This document shows, in pieces, positions 6,886 to 8,465 of a stretch of DNA of 8,465 nucleotides (its first letter is position 1; every line of letters begins with the position of its first letter). The notes under the pieces are model-generated. The model did no database searches. It was not told the origin of the DNA and was given only the letters and a program-made list of their open reading frames with translations. The translations under genes and the position numbers were made by a program. Origin of the DNA: Gammaproteobacteria bacterium UBA7310 (lineage in GTDB: Bacteria; Pseudomonadota; Gammaproteobacteria; Pseudomonadales; Ketobacteraceae); NCBI GenBank assembly GCA_002471665.1, contig DKQK01000039.1, forward strand, positions 1-8,465, written 5' to 3'.

Positions 6886-8199
6886 ATGAAATACACATTC
6901 ATCTGGTTGTCTATCTCAGCCATTTTCAGCTTACTCCACTCTACGCTCCTGGCCGCTGTAGAAGATGAGTGGAGTGATTGGGATGAAGGCTGGGCCGAAG
7001 AAGAGGCGGCAACCACACCCTTGCTACCGGTGAGTGGTTTCTTGGAATCCACAAATAGTTATCGGACTAATAATAGTGATGCATTGGCGGAAGAATGGGT
7101 GGCTCAGGACTTGAGGGGGCGAATCCAAACCTATTATCAGGACCACGGAATCACTGCCAGCTACAAAGGAGAGTTGTACTTTGATGGTATCACCTCAGAG
7201 TGGCATGGCATCAATCGGGAAGCCTACCTTGGTTTCTCACCCTTATCCGCAATCGATGTACGGGCCGGACGCCAGATACTAACCTGGGGAACCGGTGATC
7301 TCCTATTTCTAAACGATTTTTTTCCAAAGGATTGGGTCGCATTCTTCAGTGGATACGACCAACAATATCTAAAAGCACCCTCTGACGCCTTAAAAACAAG
7401 CGGGTATTCTGAGCTGGTGAACGTTGACATCATTTGGTCACCAAAGTTTGACCCTGACAATTACATCACTGGAGAAAAGTTGGTTTATTTCTCTCCATTT
7501 GTGGACGATGTTGTAGCAGCACCACCTGCCGTTAATGCCAGAAAACCAGGTGCCAACCTAAAAGATGGCGAATTGTCTGCCCGCTTCTATAAAACCGTGC
7601 AGGGTATTGAATATGCAATGTACCTGTATCAAGGCTTTTTCAAAACTCCAGAAGGGTATGACCCTGCTGAACAAAGACTATACTTCCCGAAATTACAGAG
7701 TCTAGGCGCCAGTGCTCGTGCCAGTGCTTTAGGAGGCATAACAAACATCGAGTTTGCCCACTGGGTTTCAAAGGAGAGCGACCAGGGTACAAACCCATAT
7801 GTACCGAATAATCAAACACGTTTCTTGATCGGTTATGAATCTGAAATTGTTCGCAACTTAACGGCCAACTTCCAGATCTATTCCGAATACACCCATCACT
7901 ATTCGAAATTGAAGGAAAAGATTCCATCACCAGATGATCGACCACGCAAAGCTCGACAAGTGATCACCACACGCTGGACTCTTAACACACAACAATCAAA
8001 CATTGTGTACTCAGCGTTCCTATTCTACTCGCCTTCCGATGATGACTATTACCTGATACCAAATATTATGGTTCGTATTGGGGATAGCTGGCAGATCAAT
8101 GGCGGCGCCAACGTTCTGGGTGGGAGCAAAGAACACACGTTGTTTGGGCAAATTGAACAAAACTCCAATATCTACGCAAGAGCTAAGTTCATCTTTTAG
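6886..8199 (+). CDS. Outer-membrane beta-barrel protein, DUF1302/alginate-export-like
   Basis: About 437 residues. A signal peptide spans residues 1-24 (MKYTFIWLSISAIF..., cleavage after LAA), followed by a strongly acidic, Trp-rich tail (about 25-41, VEDEWSDWDEGWAEEE). Alternating beta strands fill the rest. It carries the barrel landmark VRAGRQILTWGTGDLLFLNDFFP (shown in part; about 125-147), where an arginine-glycine strand leads into WG...ND..P as in DUF1302-type porins. The chain ends ARAKFIF, with the C-terminal phenylalanine recognised by the BAM machinery. I chose ATG at 6886, 6 nt after the preceding stop. GTG at 6877 overlaps that stop (GTGA) and would add MTH; neither has a clear Shine-Dalgarno, so translation is probably coupled. 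It would be the outer-membrane end of the MMPL/LolA-like route. The family assignment is by motif and architecture only. Confidence 0.8.
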   Translation: MKYTFIWLSISAIFSLLHSTLLAAVEDEWSDWDEGWAEEEAATTPLLPVSGFLESTNSYRTNNSDALAEEWVAQDLRGRIQTYYQDHGITASYKGELYFDGITSEWHGINREAYLGFSPLSAIDVRAGRQILTWGTGDLLFLNDFFPKDWVAFFSGYDQQYLKAPSDALKTSGYSELVNVDIIWSPKFDPDNYITGEKLVYFSPFVDDVVAAPPAVNARKPGANLKDGELSARFYKTVQGIEYAMYLYQGFFKTPEGYDPAEQRLYFPKLQSLGASARASALGGITNIEFAHWVSKESDQGTNPYVPNNQTRFLIGYESEIVRNLTANFQIYSEYTHHYSKLKEKIPSPDDRPRKARQVITTRWTLNTQQSNIVYSAFLFYSPSDDDYYLIPNIMVRIGDSWQINGGANVLGGSKEHTLFGQIEQNSNIYARAKFIF

Positions 8200-8202
8200 G
8201 AG
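8198..8202 (+). promoter_or_regulatory. Ribosome binding site overlapping the barrel stop codon
   Basis: AGGAG, 7 nt before the ATG at 8210. Its first two bases are the last two of the preceding TAG stop (8197-8199), so the last gene of the operon has an independent, strong initiation signal and its start is well fixed. Confidence 0.7.
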
Positions 8203-8209
8203 ACATTAC

Positions 8210-8413
8210 ATGACTATCAACGAAGGCTTACGATTCGCTGCCGGTTTTTTCACACTATTGAGTCTGCTTCTGGGAATATTTGTGCACGAATACTGGTTTT
8301 TATTTACTGGTTTTGTAGCACTAAATCAGATCCAGTCGTCTTTTACACATTGGTGCCCAATGATGTGGCTACTGGACAAAGCCGGTTTCAAGCGTGAGGA
8401 AGTTGTCAGTTAA
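8210..8413 (+). CDS. DUF2892 (YgaP-type) small inner-membrane protein
   Basis: A 67-residue protein starting MTINEGLRFAAGFFTLLSLL with two predicted membrane helices (about 7-25 and 27-45) and then the family signature FTHWCPMMWLLDKAGF. This is the DUF2892 / 'YgaP-like transmembrane' domain, which in E. coli YgaP is fused to a rhodanese domain. Here it stands alone, with no rhodanese in the window. DUF2892 proteins are often found in sulfur- or ArsR-linked gene sets, but their biochemical role is unclear. The single cysteine in WCP is the only obvious reactive residue. It is 10 nt after the barrel gene and ends the operon. An open frame extends further upstream to 8078 but would overlap the barrel gene by 122 nt, and the RBS supports the ATG at 8210. 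Confidence 0.88.
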   Translation: MTINEGLRFAAGFFTLLSLLLGIFVHEYWFLFTGFVALNQIQSSFTHWCPMMWLLDKAGFKREEVVS

Positions 8414-8465
8414 TCAAAGCAGGCTATGCTTCCTCAACCGTATTCCATGTGCCATAGCCGATTTC
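8414..8465. other. Short downstream stretch with an inverted repeat; no confident gene
   Basis: GGCTATG (8422-8428) and CATAGCC (8453-8459) form a perfect 7-bp inverted repeat with a 24-nt loop just after the operon's last stop. No T-run is seen before the window ends, so it is not a convincing intrinsic terminator. The minus strand is open from the edge to a TAG at 8424-8426 (ending ...GYGTWNTVEEA) and could be the end of a convergent gene, but 13 codons are too few to judge. Confidence 0.3.

Noticed and set aside
8422..8459. Intrinsic terminator after the operon
   Set aside because: The 7-bp stem has a 24-nt loop and no following T-run within the window.

Overview
The window looks like core chromosome of a gammaproteobacterium in the Pseudomonas/Marinobacter/Alcanivorax range. 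The evidence is gene order: read on the minus strand it runs birA, coaX, a SPOR-like protein, tRNA-Thr(TGT), tRNA-Tyr(GTA), tRNA-Gly(TCC), tRNA-Thr(GGT) and then the first codons of tuf. The tRNA-tuf part matches the thrU-tyrU-glyT-thrT-tufB operon of E. coli, and the birA-coaX-SPOR block beside it is the pseudomonad arrangement. The genus cannot be fixed from this sequence alone.

Region 1 (1-620, minus strand) is the tRNA-tufB operon. It has a clear sigma70 promoter (TTGCAC, 17 bp, TAGAAT) whose -35 box lies inside the 3' end of the SPOR gene. A GC-rich discriminator follows, as in growth-rate and stringently controlled stable-RNA promoters. Region 2 (593-3382, minus strand) is a compact run: an ArsR-family regulator, birA (biotin ligase/repressor), coaX (type III pantothenate kinase) and the SPOR-like membrane protein. 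arsR and birA overlap by 29 nt, birA and coaX by ATGA, and coaX is 18 nt from the SPOR gene.

Region 3 (about 3383-3512) is the divergent control region. It holds a TTGACC-17-TATTAT promoter firing rightward, with a perfect 8+2+8 bp palindrome across its spacer, plus an overlapping 7+6+7 palindrome. This is a strong candidate operator for the adjacent ArsR protein.

Region 4 (3513-8413, plus strand) is a four-gene operon with stop/start overlaps or very short gaps. It encodes a 12-TM MMPL/RND-superfamily transporter, a periplasmic LolA-like protein of the outer-membrane lipoprotein-sorting family, an outer-membrane beta-barrel of the DUF1302/alginate-export type, and a small DUF2892 (YgaP-type) inner-membrane protein. 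Together they could span the envelope: a proton-driven inner-membrane pump, a soluble hydrophobic carrier and an outer-membrane acceptor or pore. I infer a transport system for a lipid or other hydrophobic molecule, repressed by the divergent ArsR regulator; the substrate is unknown. Base composition differs visibly: sampled 60-base lines of the birA-coaX side are about 60-68% GC, and lines of the operon about 42-50%. The operon may therefore be an accessory insertion next to a conserved housekeeping block. The last 52 bases hold no gene I can identify with confidence.
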